A stretch of DNA of 64,000 nucleotides from Smallanthus sonchifolius (GCA_023525975.1 CM042034.1:1309501-1373500), one strand, 5' to 3'. Numbered from the stretch's first letter, positions 33,648 through 46,150 are shown. Notes: a model not told the origin generated them from the sequence alone. Numbers and translations are program-made.

Positions 33648-35479
33648 TATGTATTAAAAAGTGATGACTTACCACGCGTACGTGAAAGATACATGTTGTA
33701 CATGATGATGAAGGTGAAGGCACGTGATGAACGTGAGCTGAAGCTATGAATTAGACCACATATTCTTCTTTACAGGGCTGGGCCAGACCTTCAATCCAAT
33801 TTCACATGGCCCATCACCTCTTAAAATAATCAAATAATTTTTATACTAATGGGGGTGGGGCTTTGGGGTGGGGGTGAGGAGGATTCCCATAGTAGGGGGT
33901 TTCCTCCTTGATGATGTTTCTGGTGAGTCAGATATGGAGCATCAAAATCAGTATGAACGGTTGACACCCGTCTCCGGAAGGCTCACTCAGATTAGGCAGA
34001 CCCAAAATCAGTTGGGACTCGTCGAGAAACAACATCGCTTCAATCGATTGGCGTGTGGTGTGTTCTAACCGATATTTTGGAACAAAAATAAACCTAGTGC
34101 TTTAATCGATTGACTGAATAAAGAAAATTAAGTTATTCTAAGTTTTTGGATTTTTGACTTTTTGACCATCTTCAAACAGAGCCTGAAGAACTCCTACTTC
34201 ACTGAAACAAAAATTTAATTGATGAGTGACACCGGGAAGGAAGAACCGTTAAAGAAAAGGTCAGAAAAGGGAACCTCACCGCCTGTTAGCAGATCTCGTT
34301 CCTGCGTGAGCCAGGTTCGCAGTCTCCACATCTTGCTAGTGATAGCCAGATCCACCTACTTCACTGTCGGTCACAGGTTCTAAGTCCCGATATTTATCCA
34401 CTCCAAACATGCGTTTACATTTTTATTAATTCACAAGCAGTGCATAATTTTACCAAAATGTTTGTGGGACTAAAAATATGAGAATGTTACTCTTATTTTT
34501 ACGGTTCCTTGTGTTCAAGCGCCTGAGAGTGGAGCACAAAATTCATACGCACAATATAATAATTAGATGTAAAATCTTGTGATAAAATCTCAATTGAACA
34601 AAGTGTATAAGCTTAGGACACTTCTGGCTTCTATGAGGGATAACTAGTAAGTCAAGGATACAGTTCTCACTGCTGAAGGTACAACTCAAGTCCTTAGTTT
34701 TAGGTATCCCTTAGGTACAAGGAAGGACTAAAAAGTCAAACCCTAGCAACGGGTTAAAAAATTAAAGGAGTATGGAACCCTAGTAGAGAGATTTTGCAAA
34801 TAGAAGGGATGAGAAGGAGATGGAGATGGATATGGAAGTAGGGTACGAGTAACCCCTTGTACAAGTTTCGATGCATACAAGTTTAAGAAAAATAAAAAGG
34901 ATTAAGAGGAAAGAGGACCCTTGTTTTGATGTTAAGTAAAGAGGAAAGATGGAAAGTATACTGAGCATGTACTCTCGGTCATTATCCTTTGGTTATAAAT
35001 GGATATCTTTCATAAGATAGGTCTCTGACAAGGCACGTGGCCTCCTGACCAAATTGACAGCTTAGGGTACTTATCTAGCAAGTCTAATAAAAAAATGGAG
35101 AAAGGGAGAGATTTATTGTCTTCACACGTTAAAGGTACAACTCAAAGGTATTTGATAGAGAAACCACACCCTGTCATCACCGACAGTACCTACCTTCTGT
35201 AAATAAAAGGAAATAGTACCCTACACGGCTGGCATAGGGTAAAGACAAAAAAGGTCTCTGACAAGCAAAGATTGAAAGGCTCAAGAAATATGAAAAAGCG
35301 ACAATGCTTTTACGTATGTCAATCACAAAAGCATAAAAAGTCTTTCTAAAAAAAAATAGTACCCTACACGACTGGCATAGACTAACCCTATACAGCAGCA
35401 CTCCGACCTACCACAGATGCAGACTCTTAGTTCCTTATATCCCAAGGTTTACCCCAATGGTCAAGAACCTCCGATAAAG

Positions 35480-35735
35480 GCGTCTCATCTCATCAGATGG
35501 AAGAAGTGATTCTCATCTCTAATGGTGGTGGAATCTTATAAAAATTATATCTCATAAGATAAAGACGTCCCCATCTCACCAGATAGGAGAAATGATCATC
35601 ACCTCTAATGGTGACGAAACCTTGTAAAATTATATCTCAGAAGATAGAAGAATCTCCATCTCATCAGATGGAAGAAATGATTCACATCTTTAATGATAGT
35701 GGAATCTTATAAAATCATATCTCACTAGACAATGG
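35480..35735. repeat. Three tandem units of about 85-105 bp
   Basis: Each unit contains ATCTCATCAGATGGAAGAA or a close variant, then TCTAATGGTGGTGGAATCTT and ATATCTCA(T/G)AAGAT. Units differ by substitutions and small indels. Confidence 0.8.
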
Positions 35736-35849
35736 ATAAAAACTCCCTTCCCGTGAGGTGGTGGAGATTGTAATTTCCCAAGAAGAAACACAACTCTACT
35801 CCCATACGATGAAAAGTGGGAGAAACAGACTTTCAGAGAGGAACGTAGA

Positions 35850-36115
35850 AAAGTCATCCAGAAGAAGCCAAACTGATATTCTCCTTCCAGAAAGAGCTGA
35901 AATGATATTTCTCTTTCCAGAATGAGTTGAAATAATATTTTTTTCCAAGAAAGAGTCAAACTTATATTCTTCTTCCAGAAGGAGCGAAACTAATACCCCC
36001 TTCACAGAAGAAACTAAACGGATGCCTTCCTTCCAAAAAGACACAAACCAATGTAGAGACTTGAACCGATACTTTCTTTCAAGAAGGGATTTACTTGATA
36101 TTTTCTTCCAGAGAA
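35850..36115. repeat. Tandem repeat of about 37-bp units
   Basis: Several copies of CTGATATTCT(C/T)CTTCCAGAA and AGAGCTGAAATGATATTT variants occur in a row. The units are diverged. Confidence 0.7.
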
Positions 36116-36454
36116 GGAGAAGGGTCAGCCAGAAGAACCCGAACTGATAGTGTTGGTCTAAAAAGGCATCTGCTAGGGGTCTCAGCTTACCAGTCCCAGC
36201 CACGAAATAACAGAAGCTTGTCTCAAAATCCTCAACTCATCTGCCCTTCTCAAATGAGGAAAGACCCCATTTTAAAAGGTTTGTGAATATAGGACCTTGT
36301 AATAAAAAGATAGTGGGCTATTTGTCACCTCATAGACTCAGAAGAAGAGGTAACTGAATGCATACATTCGGAGGAGGTAAACTCATCCCTCCCCCCACGG
36401 TTCTATATACATAAATGTTTCTACACGAAAAAGATTGTTCGGTGCGCATATGGG

Positions 36455-36670
36455 TGGTCCTCAAGCATTACCTCGGTCAGATCCACCATGTCCACCTTCT
36501 AGTTAAAGGTGATACCGGGACTCGCAGGTAGTGTGAAAGGCCCCACATATCCCATCGTTATGATCAGGGTTCCTCAAGCATTACCTCGATCAGATCCACC
36601 TTATACACCTTATGTTTAAAGGTGATATAGGGACTCGTAGGTTTTGTTAAAGGCCCCATGTACATCTCAC
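36455..36670. repeat. Two tandem copies of about 113 bp
   Basis: CCTCAAGCATTACCTCGGTC, AGATCCACC, then AAAGGTGATA(C/T)(C/A)GGGACTCG and AAAGGCCCCA occur twice, with about 80-85% identity by eye. They lie immediately before the solo LTR target site. Confidence 0.8.
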
Positions 36671-37986
36671 GGTAAATGTAATCCCCAGGAAATTCCGACC
36701 TTATTTTAACTTTTCTAGAACATGTAATTTCATTATTTATGATTTGTATTAAGGAAAAACATCTTATTTATTCATTATAATTCATACATACATATATTGA
36801 ATGCAATTATTTCAAATTCAGTAGTAATAAATATTTATATAAATTTTATTATTCTATGAAATAAATATATATATATATATATACACTAAATTATTTCTAA
36901 ACATACATATATATATATATATATATTAAAATCAAAGGTCAATCTATAAATTTTATAAAAATTAGGGTTTACATTGATAAGAATACCAAAAAAAAGGATT
37001 TATATCATTTAATAAACCGCGTTTATTTTAACATTAATTTATAAAATAATAATTTATTAGATTTTATAAATTATAAGATTTAGTAAATTTATGTTCTACA
37101 AATGTCTTGGGTTCAAGATGTAATTTTTGAAATTTAATTCCAACTTTCATTTGAACCCACTCACAAGTTTTGAACCCACACTGTTTACCCTTGAAACCCC
37201 CTTAGTCACCTTGGACCTTCCCAATTTAAACCTCCTTGGTTTTGAACCCTACCTCATCTAATCTTGACTTTAGAAAAGTCAACAAACCCAAACCAATTTC
37301 AATTTGCTTGAATTCCATGATGTTAATACACCCGAACCATACATAGATGTTACTCGGGCAAACCGAGACGATTGTACCAACTTAATTTGCTCAAATACAT
37401 GGTTTTAAACCCATTCTTCCCAAACTCGCTACTGTTGACTTTTCCAAAGTCAAACCCGGTCAATTCCATTTCAATTCATGGAATTTCAACATGTTTAATG
37501 ACATCAAAACGTGCATAAGCGTTAGCCGACTCCTCCTTAACAACTTTAAAGAGCCAATTTAAGTGTAATCAAAGGAATTAACGCAGACTTAAAAACCGAA
37601 ACCGTCCTAGTCGTGAAACAAATCGTTTCGTGTGTTCTATGTGGAATTAACCTATAAAATGGAGTCCCACTCCTTCTCAACATCCCTTTTGAGCTCTCTG
37701 AAATATCAAACGCACCTAAATCCGCTTCTGGAACACGAACTGAAGCCTTGAGACGTCGGACCTGCTCACCGGTCGTCCTCCCTCGTTTCGTAACTATTTC
37801 AGGTATTCTATGCATCAAAATGTTCGTTTCTATCCAGAGATTAATAGCCCCATGATTTCATGACCGATAGTTGGCCAATCGAATCGATTTAGGGGCTAGG
37901 GTTTACGGTTTGGGTGTTGGAGAAGAAGGGGGACGATTGTGTACTTGTTAAAGGGATGGCAAGTCTATTTCTAGCAAGGCTTTAAG

Positions 37987-38064
37987 CCCAGATCGGATGG
38001 TTAAAGCGCTTGCCCCATAACCCACAGGTCACGGGTTCGAGTCCCCCGGCCTCCCTTTTTTTTA
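37987..38064 (+). other. tRNA-iMet-like Pol III sequence inside the solo LTR
   Basis: It contains GGATGGTTAAAGC (box A-like), CCCATAACCCACAGGTC (the anticodon-arm sequence of plant initiator tRNA-Met) and GGGTTCGAGTCCC (box B). A run of eight T follows at once, a Pol III terminator. The 5' acceptor arm does not pair with GGCCTCC, so it is not a functional tRNA gene. It is probably a SINE head or a tRNA-derived insertion. Confidence 0.6.
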
Positions 38065-39189
38065 TTTTATCTTTTATGTTTTGAAGGATTTCTAATTATC
38101 TTAAGTCAAGAATTAGTGATTTAAATTTCAGAATTATCCCTTACAAATCCAATAAAAATGCTTATTAATTTTTATAAAATCAGAAAACATAAAATAATGT
38201 CTTATTTATTTCAATTAAAAACATATTAGAAATTTTATAAATTCCTAAATAAGCAGTATAAATGATTTTATTTTGACAAATCTAATTATGTTGTTTTATC
38301 TATAAAATAGTAATGTATTAAACAAATTTTAACTAATTGTTTAACATTATTATCACACATTTTTAAATCTATAAATAATTATTGTGACAAAAAAATATAT
38401 AATTATTTAAAACATTTTATAACTTATAGAAATGCTTAAATAATTAATTTAGATGAATAATTATACAAATTCAATTTATCTCATTTAACACTTATATTTA
38501 CCTCTTTTACAAATCATTTAGAAGAGATCATTTAAATAGTTTAATTAGTTATTTTATTTACATAAAATAATTAATTGAAACCCTTTTCTATTTCATAATT
38601 TATTTATTAAATTATTTTAGAATAATTATGTAAATAAATTCAATCATATCTATATTATTATAAATACTATATAATTAATTGGAGTTTCTAATTAATTCTA
38701 ATTAGTGTTAACCTATCAATATAAATATATATATTTTTCTACAAACTTGTACAAACCCCACATCCGACCCCAAACTCCAAAACCTCTAGAGACCCAAATG
38801 GAGTTAAAATTGTTTATTCTCATTGAGTCTAGAATACAAATTTATCCGTGTAGGTTGATTGTGAGTGATCCTCACGAGTCCTATCCATCCTTAACAATTC
38901 ATACCACTTACTAGCTTCATTACAAGGTGAGTTTACATAGCCCCTTTTTACTGTTTTTGCTTTTGGGGTGAAACATGTTATCAACTTTATCTATTTAAAC
39001 AATTCAATATCTATGTTCTTATGCTATGATCTACATGCTTTATATCTTGAACTATTTGGTGACCATTGCATGAACGCATGCCAGTACATTCATTAACTTG
39101 TGTTGCAAGCCTAAGGTAGTACCTAACATGATCATTTATAGGGAATCCGAAACTAAACTAAACTTACCACATAACCTTGGCGGGTTGTT

Positions 39190-39310
39190 GTTGGTGTGAA
39201 CTATTATCATGGGTGTATCTCCCCATGTTGGATGTGAACTATTAACTTGGGTGTCATCTCCCCTTGTTGGATGTGAACTATAAAACTCGGGTGTTATCTA
39301 ACCCTTTTAT
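39190..39310. repeat. Three tandem units of about 43 bp within the solo LTR
   Basis: GTGTGAACTAT or GATGTGAACTAT, then GGGTGT(A/C)(T)ATCTCCCC and TGTTGGAT occur three times. Such minisatellites are common in chromovirus-type LTRs. Confidence 0.75.
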
Positions 39311-39747
39311 CAAAACGGCAATCCGTGGGATTGTGGCAGCTAGATTTCATTTACCAAGATTGAATTGTATGCTTGGAGCCTTATGTGTTCTCATATATGC
39401 TTTAGACATGCTTTGAACATATTGAATTGTAAACCTATACTTAACTTTTGTTTGGTGTCAAAACCTATGTTACTCACCAACTACTTGTAGTTGACATTTA
39501 CTCACATGTTTCAGGTGCACCAGTTTGAGGACACTACTTGATCACTTAGGACTCTAGACCTAGCTTTATTAAAGATTAAATGCAACTTATGTCATGTTTG
39601 AACTCTTTGTTTTCCATTCCTATTTGTAACGGATGCTTTAATTATGATGAAATAATATTATCACTTGTTAATAGATGATCATGTGCTTATGAACAACCGC
39701 GTCAGCCCCGGCGTATAATCCGCCGCCGGCCGGGGTGTGACAGTAAA

Positions 39748-40955
39748 GATAGAAGAAAAAGATGGCTTGGATGCTTCATGGCAAAAGTAAGAAACCCAAA
39801 AATGTATGAATCAAGATACATCAAAACAATGGTCCATCCAGGACAAAAACATAGATCAAGGTTGTGTAGGCCAAGCGTTACTCAGCCTACACAAGTCATC
39901 ACGCCACGGAAAAAGGTTGTTCATAGTTGCAAGGCAACTAGACAACAATAATAAATTGTCCGAGGAACTTAGCATTACATCCACACACGGCACCCGATGA
40001 TAGACTTACGAGTCTAAGATGTTGCGGCTTGCATTGCATAAACTGGGGCGACTCGTAAGGCTATCCCCTATCAACGGCCCAACAGTGAAGCCCAAAAGAT
40101 GAGAACAAAAACATAACTAGAGGGTGACATAGCATGGACAGGTTGAGTCCTTTATCCTTGTCATAAATAACAAGCACAAAGGACTCGGGGGACTTGTAGG
40201 AACTACCCCTGATTAAGGACTTGTAAAGACTACCCCCCCCCCCCGATTAATGAACCAATGGTGAAGCCCAAATAGCAGGAATAGGCCCACGGTGGACAGG
40301 CCCGTTCGGGAAGGGCCCATTAGGGGAAAGGCCTAACACCCCATCTCCATAAATAGGGACACCCCCTTCTTCACTCAACAGGTTCTTCCCTTCAATCCTC
40401 TTCCCCTTCTCTCCGATATACCCATATACTTGTACATGTTAAACCATCTTGATGATGATACTGACTTGAGCATCGGAGTGCCCTCGGGGGCAATCCCCCC
40501 TGGTCCTCTAACGAGCGTTTCCTGCGGATGCAGCTTCGATCAAGACCCAAGAAGATGATGGAGCTGACCCCGTACAACCATGGAGGAACCCTTCGGGGTC
40601 CCCGTGACGGGACTGATGGCGAGAAGTGACGTAGGTACTCTTCCGGGGATACTAGAAACGAGCAACCTCTGTCCATTACTCCTCGTTGTGGATACGGGAC
40701 GCTACAGAACCATTAATCGTAAACCTAACTAATTAAAAGAATTAAAAATACATGCAGATCATAGCAGATCAAATCTTGATATATATACATCCTTAAAAGA
40801 CAATATATAAATATACATTCATATATATAACTTTATATTTTAGATTTTTAGGGGCTCATTTTTTAAAGTCGCACATGTCACTCAAAATCTTAGGTACGGC
40901 ACGGCCTGCAAGTCGGTGGTTCCAGCCTCCAAGACTTAAGCTACAAGTTAGTGGT
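39748..40955. other. Flank of the solo LTR, LTR-like promoter region
   Basis: This stretch contains two diverged copies of an ACTCG(G/T)..GGCTATCCCC/GACTACCCC..TGAAGCCCAAA segment (about 40010-40275), a C-tract at 40227-40238, and CCATAAATAGGGACACCCCC (about 40347), a strong TATA box. It probably continues the element seen at 33648-36671. No coding domain is visible. Confidence 0.4.
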
Positions 40956-41157
40956 TGTTAGGATTCAAAGAGATAGCAATTAGTATACAACTAGAATACT
41001 TGTCTAGCAAGTTTGGAAGTTGGGTATTCGTTGTAAATAAGTTTTTAAGTTATATTTTTCTGATTAATAAAATGTGAGAGTTTTTCACAAATTACCGTTT
41101 GACGAGGTTATTTGTTCATAAAGTTTATTCATTCAATTCAATTGATAAACTCTAACA
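40956..41157. repeat. Possible small solo LTR (202 bp)
   Basis: It starts TGTTAG and ends CTAACA, a perfect 6-bp inverted terminus, with an AATAAA-type signal inside. The flanking five bases do not match (GTGGT against ATCAT), so it could be rearranged. Confidence 0.45.
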
Positions 41158-41255
41158 ATCATATACCCATCCAACTCAAATAATTTTGACCATTCAACAC
41201 TATTAGACATTTCATATTAATTAGTTATCAACCCATATTAAAGGAGAGTTTAAAG

Positions 41256-44181
41256 TTACACTGCCACATCAGCATAGGAGGGGAATACCTTTTCCACTTT
41301 AATAGTGTCTCCAACACTCACAATCTTCCCCCTGTTATCATCCACACACACAAGCATCTGCCCAAAGTAAGGCTGAAAAATCCATTTATTCAATCCGTAT
41401 AAATATTTTCACACGCATGCACGCAGAGAAACTAAACTGAAAGGTGTTATGCGACTGACCTGTCCCTTGTATTTGGTTGTTGAGGTGTCCACTTCCAACG
41501 CTTTAGACGAACGAAACTTCATCATGGTTACGGTTGGTTCAGTTCCTAGTGTCCCGTCCTCTTGATTTATCGTAGGTACCTAAGAAGAGTAGAAAATAAT
41601 ATTATGAATGCTATAGGCGTCGTGACGACGCCCTTATTTTGGGCCTAAACTAGTGGGCTTGGCCCATCTAAGACTAGCCCAGTAGGCTTTGGCCCATCTA
41701 AAAATAGTTGATAGTTTTACTATAAATATAGGTCTCTTGTAAACATTTTTGTTATCGAGTGAGTTTATAATATACATAAAAGAGTCTGAGGTTGAGTTAA
41801 TCGCAAAATCATTGCGTTTGGTGTTTCTGGCTGCTCAATATCGATTGTATTCCAACACAGAGGCCAAGTACGGGTGCATGGATCTTTGTAGCAACATAGA
41901 CTAATACATCACAAAAGTACGATTGCAACACCTTACAACGCGGGCATAGCATGATGCCTTGAAATGTCAACTCGTTAATTTTGATTTCTTTCCAAAGGTC
42001 CTCAGCAAATGCTGAACAACCATTGACAAAAATGCTGCACAAATAAGAGTTTTTTAGTCTTCCTTTTCCTTTTTACGGTGAATTTTATAATTTATAAATA
42101 ATTAATGTATTAAATAAGGCTATGGAAACTATACTGTTAAAATAATGATATACCTTTTTTAAATACAAAAAATATTTAGAAGGTTTTAAGCATTTGAAAA
42201 CACTTTAGGCGATTTTTAACCTGTTTGACCCATTGGAGATAAAAATACAACCAAAACCAAAACCGACATGTTTTATGGTAAATTAGTCAAAACCGCCATC
42301 TCTAAGTGTTCGTGAAACACGTACTTGGGTCTAAATCGGTTTATGCTGATAGGTTCCTTTAGTTGTTCATTCACTGCATCCAAAGAAGCCTGCAGGGCTC
42401 AAAGAGATTTATAGATCAAGTTTACAACCAATCACACCTCAATACGGTTCGGTATTCAGATATCGCGCCATATAAGGGCTAACCTCGGAGATTAAAAGGT
42501 ACGGGAAAGCATCTGGGAATTTCACATTGTATCCAGTAGCATAGTGAGGGTCAACGGGCCTGGTCTCGGACTCTATACGTAGAAAACAGAACAAATTAAT
42601 CTGTATTGTATTGTACAATATAGTATATCAGTGAAAAAACGAGCTGGATTGACTGTACCTTCATTAAAGCGCACCAAGCGGCTAGGTTTTCCGAGGAAAT
42701 CAGTGAACCATTTAGCAGCCTCGTCTCCCTCATCCAAGGCCGAGCCTGACCATTCCCAGACCGAGATTCCATCAGACCGTACACATTGTTTAGCCATTGA
42801 GACCTTGAGCTCAGCCATTCCGGGAGCACGTACCACTGCAAGAGCAATATCAAGTGAACCCAACCACAATTTTTCTGCCCAAAAACTGTTAAATGTTTCA
42901 TTTGGCAGCAAAACAAATTACTAACTAGTCAATTCATTTTTAGAGATTTGAGTCATGTAGACGTGCCTAGAGATGTACAAAACGTTTTTTTTTTTTTGCC
43001 AAACCACACCGGGTTGTAACTCGAGTCGGTTTGGTCAAACTTGGTCAAAACCGGGTTGAAACCCGAACCGGTTCGGACCGGGGTCGGTTTGAGGGTAGGG
43101 TGCAGCCGACCTTATCCGGTGCGGAGTGGGTAAGGCTTTGACAGACTCGGGTCGGGTTGAAAGCGGTTTCTCCTTTTTTTAAATAAAGTATAAATGTAAC
43201 AAATAAACTACGAATTCTTATTAAATATTTTTAAAATGACAAAACATAAATTATGATACGTTACGATAAAAATGTACATAGTTGTCGATACTTATAAGAA
43301 AAAAAATAATTTCGATACGTTATTTTTAGTCTTAACCGGAACCCGAGCTGGCTAGTAGTTAATCGTCCAAAGCGGATTCCTCATCGGTAAGTGGGTTCGT
43401 CAATCTTCCTTGTACCTCGTCCTCGTATATCTCACCTTCTACAAGGTTGTTTGACCACTCGCCGCCGCTTGAGCCTTCAACACACTTCAATAGTTTCGGG
43501 TTATGTGGTTTTTCAAAGTCGTGTTGTTATCTTTGCCAAAAAAGTGACCACACAACTTGCAATAATGTTTCATCGAGGCGCTTGACATCTCACACAAATC
43601 ATAAATGTTGCCAAATATTTCGGTTCCTAGTTGTGGGAACAACTTTCACAACCGTGATGCTAGTAGAGGAACCGACTTCGGGGGTAGGATCTCATTTTCG
43701 GAACCATTTTGAATTTTTGAGAGCCTTTTTTTGAAAGGGTTTGAGAATATTGAGCGCTTTTGCGATTGAAAAGAGTAGAGAATTATGTGATTCAACCAAC
43801 ACAACCAATACCTATTTATATCAACTTAGGAGGCAAAATGGTAAAAATGAAAAATATACCCAAGTAAGAAGAGTCGTTGGGCACCCAAGCGTGAGAAAAA
43901 GCCTCCAGGGGTAGCTCCACTTGAACCAGAGCAAGCCTTGGTTCGACTCTTTGGGTGTACCCTCTGCCTTTCGAGTTAATCACCACCCAATGACGATCCC
44001 ACACAAACCCTGCAAGAAAATTATACAAAACCCCCCTCACAATTTAGAAACGATTATTCAAAATTGAAGCATAATTACCCGTAGGAGAAAGGGATGCTTT
44101 TGTTACAGAAATGCCCCTGCATGATTTGATCGGATAAATGAATATCGATTTCACCGTTGCTGAGCTTCTCCCCTCGGCCAT
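41256..44181 (-). CDS. MOSC-domain protein, mARC-like molybdenum enzyme (8 exons)
   Basis: Coding exons are 44181-44079, 44009-43860, 42835-42659, 42572-42484, 42389-42325, 42034-41935, 41579-41460 and 41372-41256. Phases agree and give 306 residues. The N-terminal MOSC beta-barrel domain reads VKSIFIYPIKSCRGISV..SLSPTGFVWDRHWVV. The MOSC domain follows with VSVWEWSG-like ISVWEWSGSALDEGDEA, ETRPVDPHYATGYN, INRFRPNIFVNG and CPRCKVPT. The CxRC cysteines correspond to the molybdenum-cofactor ligand region of mARC proteins, which reduce N-hydroxylated compounds with cytochrome b5 and its reductase (known family role). It starts MAEGRSSATVK with no obvious transit peptide. The Met at 44181 was chosen over 44289 because the upstream residues look like leader. 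Intron 2 holds a hAT transposase remnant. No coding defect was seen. Confidence 0.9.
43489..43740 (-). pseudogene. hAT transposase fragment with BED zinc finger, in mARC intron 2
   Basis: The minus strand encodes YCKLCGHFFGKDNNTTLKNH, a BED-type zinc finger (C-X2-C..H). It is preceded by DLCEM in that frame, and by RNIWQH in another frame, so there is a frameshift. A stop follows at 43489. On the same strand a TATAAATAGG motif lies at about 43811-43822, which could be the old promoter of the element. It is non-functional. Confidence 0.65.
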
Positions 44182-44449
44182 CTTAATTATTTCTCTCTCT
44201 ACTGTTGTATGTATAATTTTGGAGTGTATGCTACATGCACTACCAAGTTTATCAACTTGATGACGTGTCATCTCACTAGCAACAAGCAAATAAATTGTGA
44301 AAGGGGTTCACATGATTTCTTAACCATAAATTTTAATTTGTTTTACTGTTTAAAATTTACAAATGAGTAAGCATAGTTTTACGCTTTTGTTATTTCTTTT
44401 ATTTTTTTACATTCAACTTTTGTTTAAAAAGTGTCCGTACCAAATGGAA

Positions 44450-44735
44450 TAGGTGGTCTCGGTTGTTTACACTAAAGCAATCGACGTGGGTTCAAAACCC
44501 GCAGCTCAACCCCTTGGCTGGTTTTAAGGGCTTTCATACTATTTTTGTTCTTGCGTTTTAATTTATAACTATAAATTTTATACGTAGGGTGAGTTTACCT
44601 AAAGAATGTGCCTTTATTTTATAAGCTTTTAAAATGGTTAATTTCTTCCGTGATTTAACACGTCGCAACACGCGTGAGTAAAAGTTAGCATTCTCGTTCA
44701 AAAGTCGTCGCAACACATGTGCCTCCCTTTAGTTT
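44450..44735 (+). mobile_element. Diverged copy of the Helitron-like 3' region at 33360
   Basis: It shares TTTAATTTATAACTATAAA, ATACG..GGGTGAGTTTACC-like, ACACG(T/C)CGCAACACGCGTG and GTCGTCGCAACAC segments with 33440-33640. It ends in CCTCCCTTTAGTT where the other copy has CTAGT. A tRNA-like box B (GGGTTCAAAACCC) lies at the left. Confidence 0.5.
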
Positions 44736-45482
44736 TATTTTAAATACATAATTAACCAATTATCTTTCTTTTGTCTTTTTTGTTACTTTAATATTTAATA
44801 CAAACATTTTCAAAAATTATTTTTTTTAAAGTATGTTTTGATTAACGTACTTTTAGAAAAAGTATATTAAAAAATGTTTATTGAAAGTACCTTTAGAAAA
44901 AGCTTTAAAAAAACGTTATATGGAATATATTAAAAAATGTTTATTGAAATTACTTAAAAACCTCATCGAACTATATTTTTATTTTAAATTATTATTGAAA
45001 ATATAGTTTTTTTAAACGTATAATTTTTTTTGGCTTCAAATTATTGTGAAAAGGAAAATAAAAAAAACATTTCCAGATGTTTTTTTATTTTTATCCTAAT
45101 AATTACACTAAAAATTACTATATTTTCTCTTATTTTTAATTAAATAATACTTTTTTGTACATTTATCATTATTTATTCTCTCTCATACACTCACAACCAC
45201 TTTAAAAAAATGTTAAAAAAATTATACAAGTGAACAGTGTTTTCACAAATATACAGATTAACAGTAACATTTTTCTCTCTTCTCTATTCACAATCACTTT
45301 AAACCACATTTTAAGATATATTAAAAACCTACTTACAAACATATTCAGAACCTGCTGCGAATGCTCTAATTATTATGTTCACATGATTTGCCGTGTAACT
45401 TTGTTAAAAATAATATCATTACATGATTTTCCTAATCAATTATTTATTTTTTTCCTAACTAATTATTTCTTTTTATGTTTTT

Positions 45483-45598
45483 TTAAGGTGGGTTTCTTAA
45501 TTCATATAGGAGTGACACACTTGAACTTATAATCTACTCAAATTATAGTGTTCTTAAAGGGTTTTTCTCTATCACTAGACCACCAACCTCAATGACTC
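45483..45598 (-). mobile_element. tRNA-derived SINE with 10-bp target duplication
   Basis: The minus strand reads TTGGTGGTCTAGTGATAGAG (box A-like), then a box B-like AAGTTCAAGTGTGTC, then an A-rich tail. TTATGTTTTT flanks it at 45473-45482 and 45599-45608. It belongs to the same family as 7104 and 16482. Confidence 0.7.
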
Positions 45599-45989
45599 TT
45601 ATGTTTTTGTTATTATTGTAATTTTAGACTAAATATATAATCTAACCAATTATCTTTCTTTTATCTTTTTGTTACTATTAATATTGAATATAAATATTTT
45701 CTAAATTCATTTTTTAAATACGTTTTTATTAAACAAATAGTGTATATTTTAGAAAATGTTTTTTAAGAAAATGTTTTATAAAATACTTAAAAAAATGTTT
45801 TAAAAGTAATTAAAAAACCTCACCCGTCCTTTTTAGAGTTCGAGTCTTTGCTAAAAGGGCGGTGGCTTCATGTACACACAAATTTTTGATGTCGTCATAT
45901 AATACTAGCAGATAGCAACAATCCAACAAATTGATTCTCATTGGGTAACGTTATACGGACACATCAAACATGTTATGAGGACATCCTCC

Positions 45990-46150
45990 TCTATACGTCT
46001 CGTATAGGGGTTATACGAAACACAATACGGTCCGTATTAAGCATTTTTGACACAATAGGTGACACGATACAGTCGTATTAGGATATTTTAGAAATAATAC
46101 GGACCGTATTTTTGGATAAAAGATGGGACACAATACGATTGTATTAGAAT
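45990..46150. repeat. Palindromic ATACG repeats
   Basis: CTATACGTCTCGTATAG, AATACGGTCCGTATT (twice, the second as ATACGGACCGTAT) and ACAATACGATTGTATT occur within 160 bp. They resemble the hairpins of the MULE at 1146 but in a different setting; no element boundary was found. Confidence 0.6.

Larger units (their letters stand above)
33648..36671. other. Repeat-rich region, possibly part of a large LTR element split by the solo LTR
   Basis: No coding domain was recognised. It contains several tandem repeats (35480-35730, 35860-36110, 36455-36670) and a dispersed duplicate GTACCCTACACG(G/A)CTGGCATAG near 35216 and 35359. Minus-strand frames at 35690-36203 simply read through the tandem repeats. 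Confidence 0.45.
36677..39742. repeat. Solo LTR of a large Ty3/gypsy-type element (3.07 kb)
   Basis: It begins TGTAATCCCCAGGAAATTCC and ends CCGGGGTGTGACA, typical of long plant gypsy LTRs. A perfect 5-bp duplication GTAAA flanks it (36672-36676 and 39743-39747). No polyprotein domain lies inside, so unequal recombination between two LTRs probably removed the internal region. It contains a three-unit tandem repeat (39190-39310) and a tRNA-iMet-like segment (37987-38064). Confidence 0.8.

Noticed and set aside
35690..36203. Minus-strand frames with repeated Phe/Leu words
   Set aside because: They read through tandem DNA repeats and lack a start context or known domain.
37987..38064. A functional tRNA-Met gene
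   Set aside because: Box B, anticodon-arm sequence and terminator are present, but the 5' side lacks a partner for the 3' acceptor sequence, and the D and anticodon stems are mismatched.
39190..39310. CRISPR-like array
   Set aside because: The units are adjacent and diverged, without unique spacers, and lie in a plant LTR.
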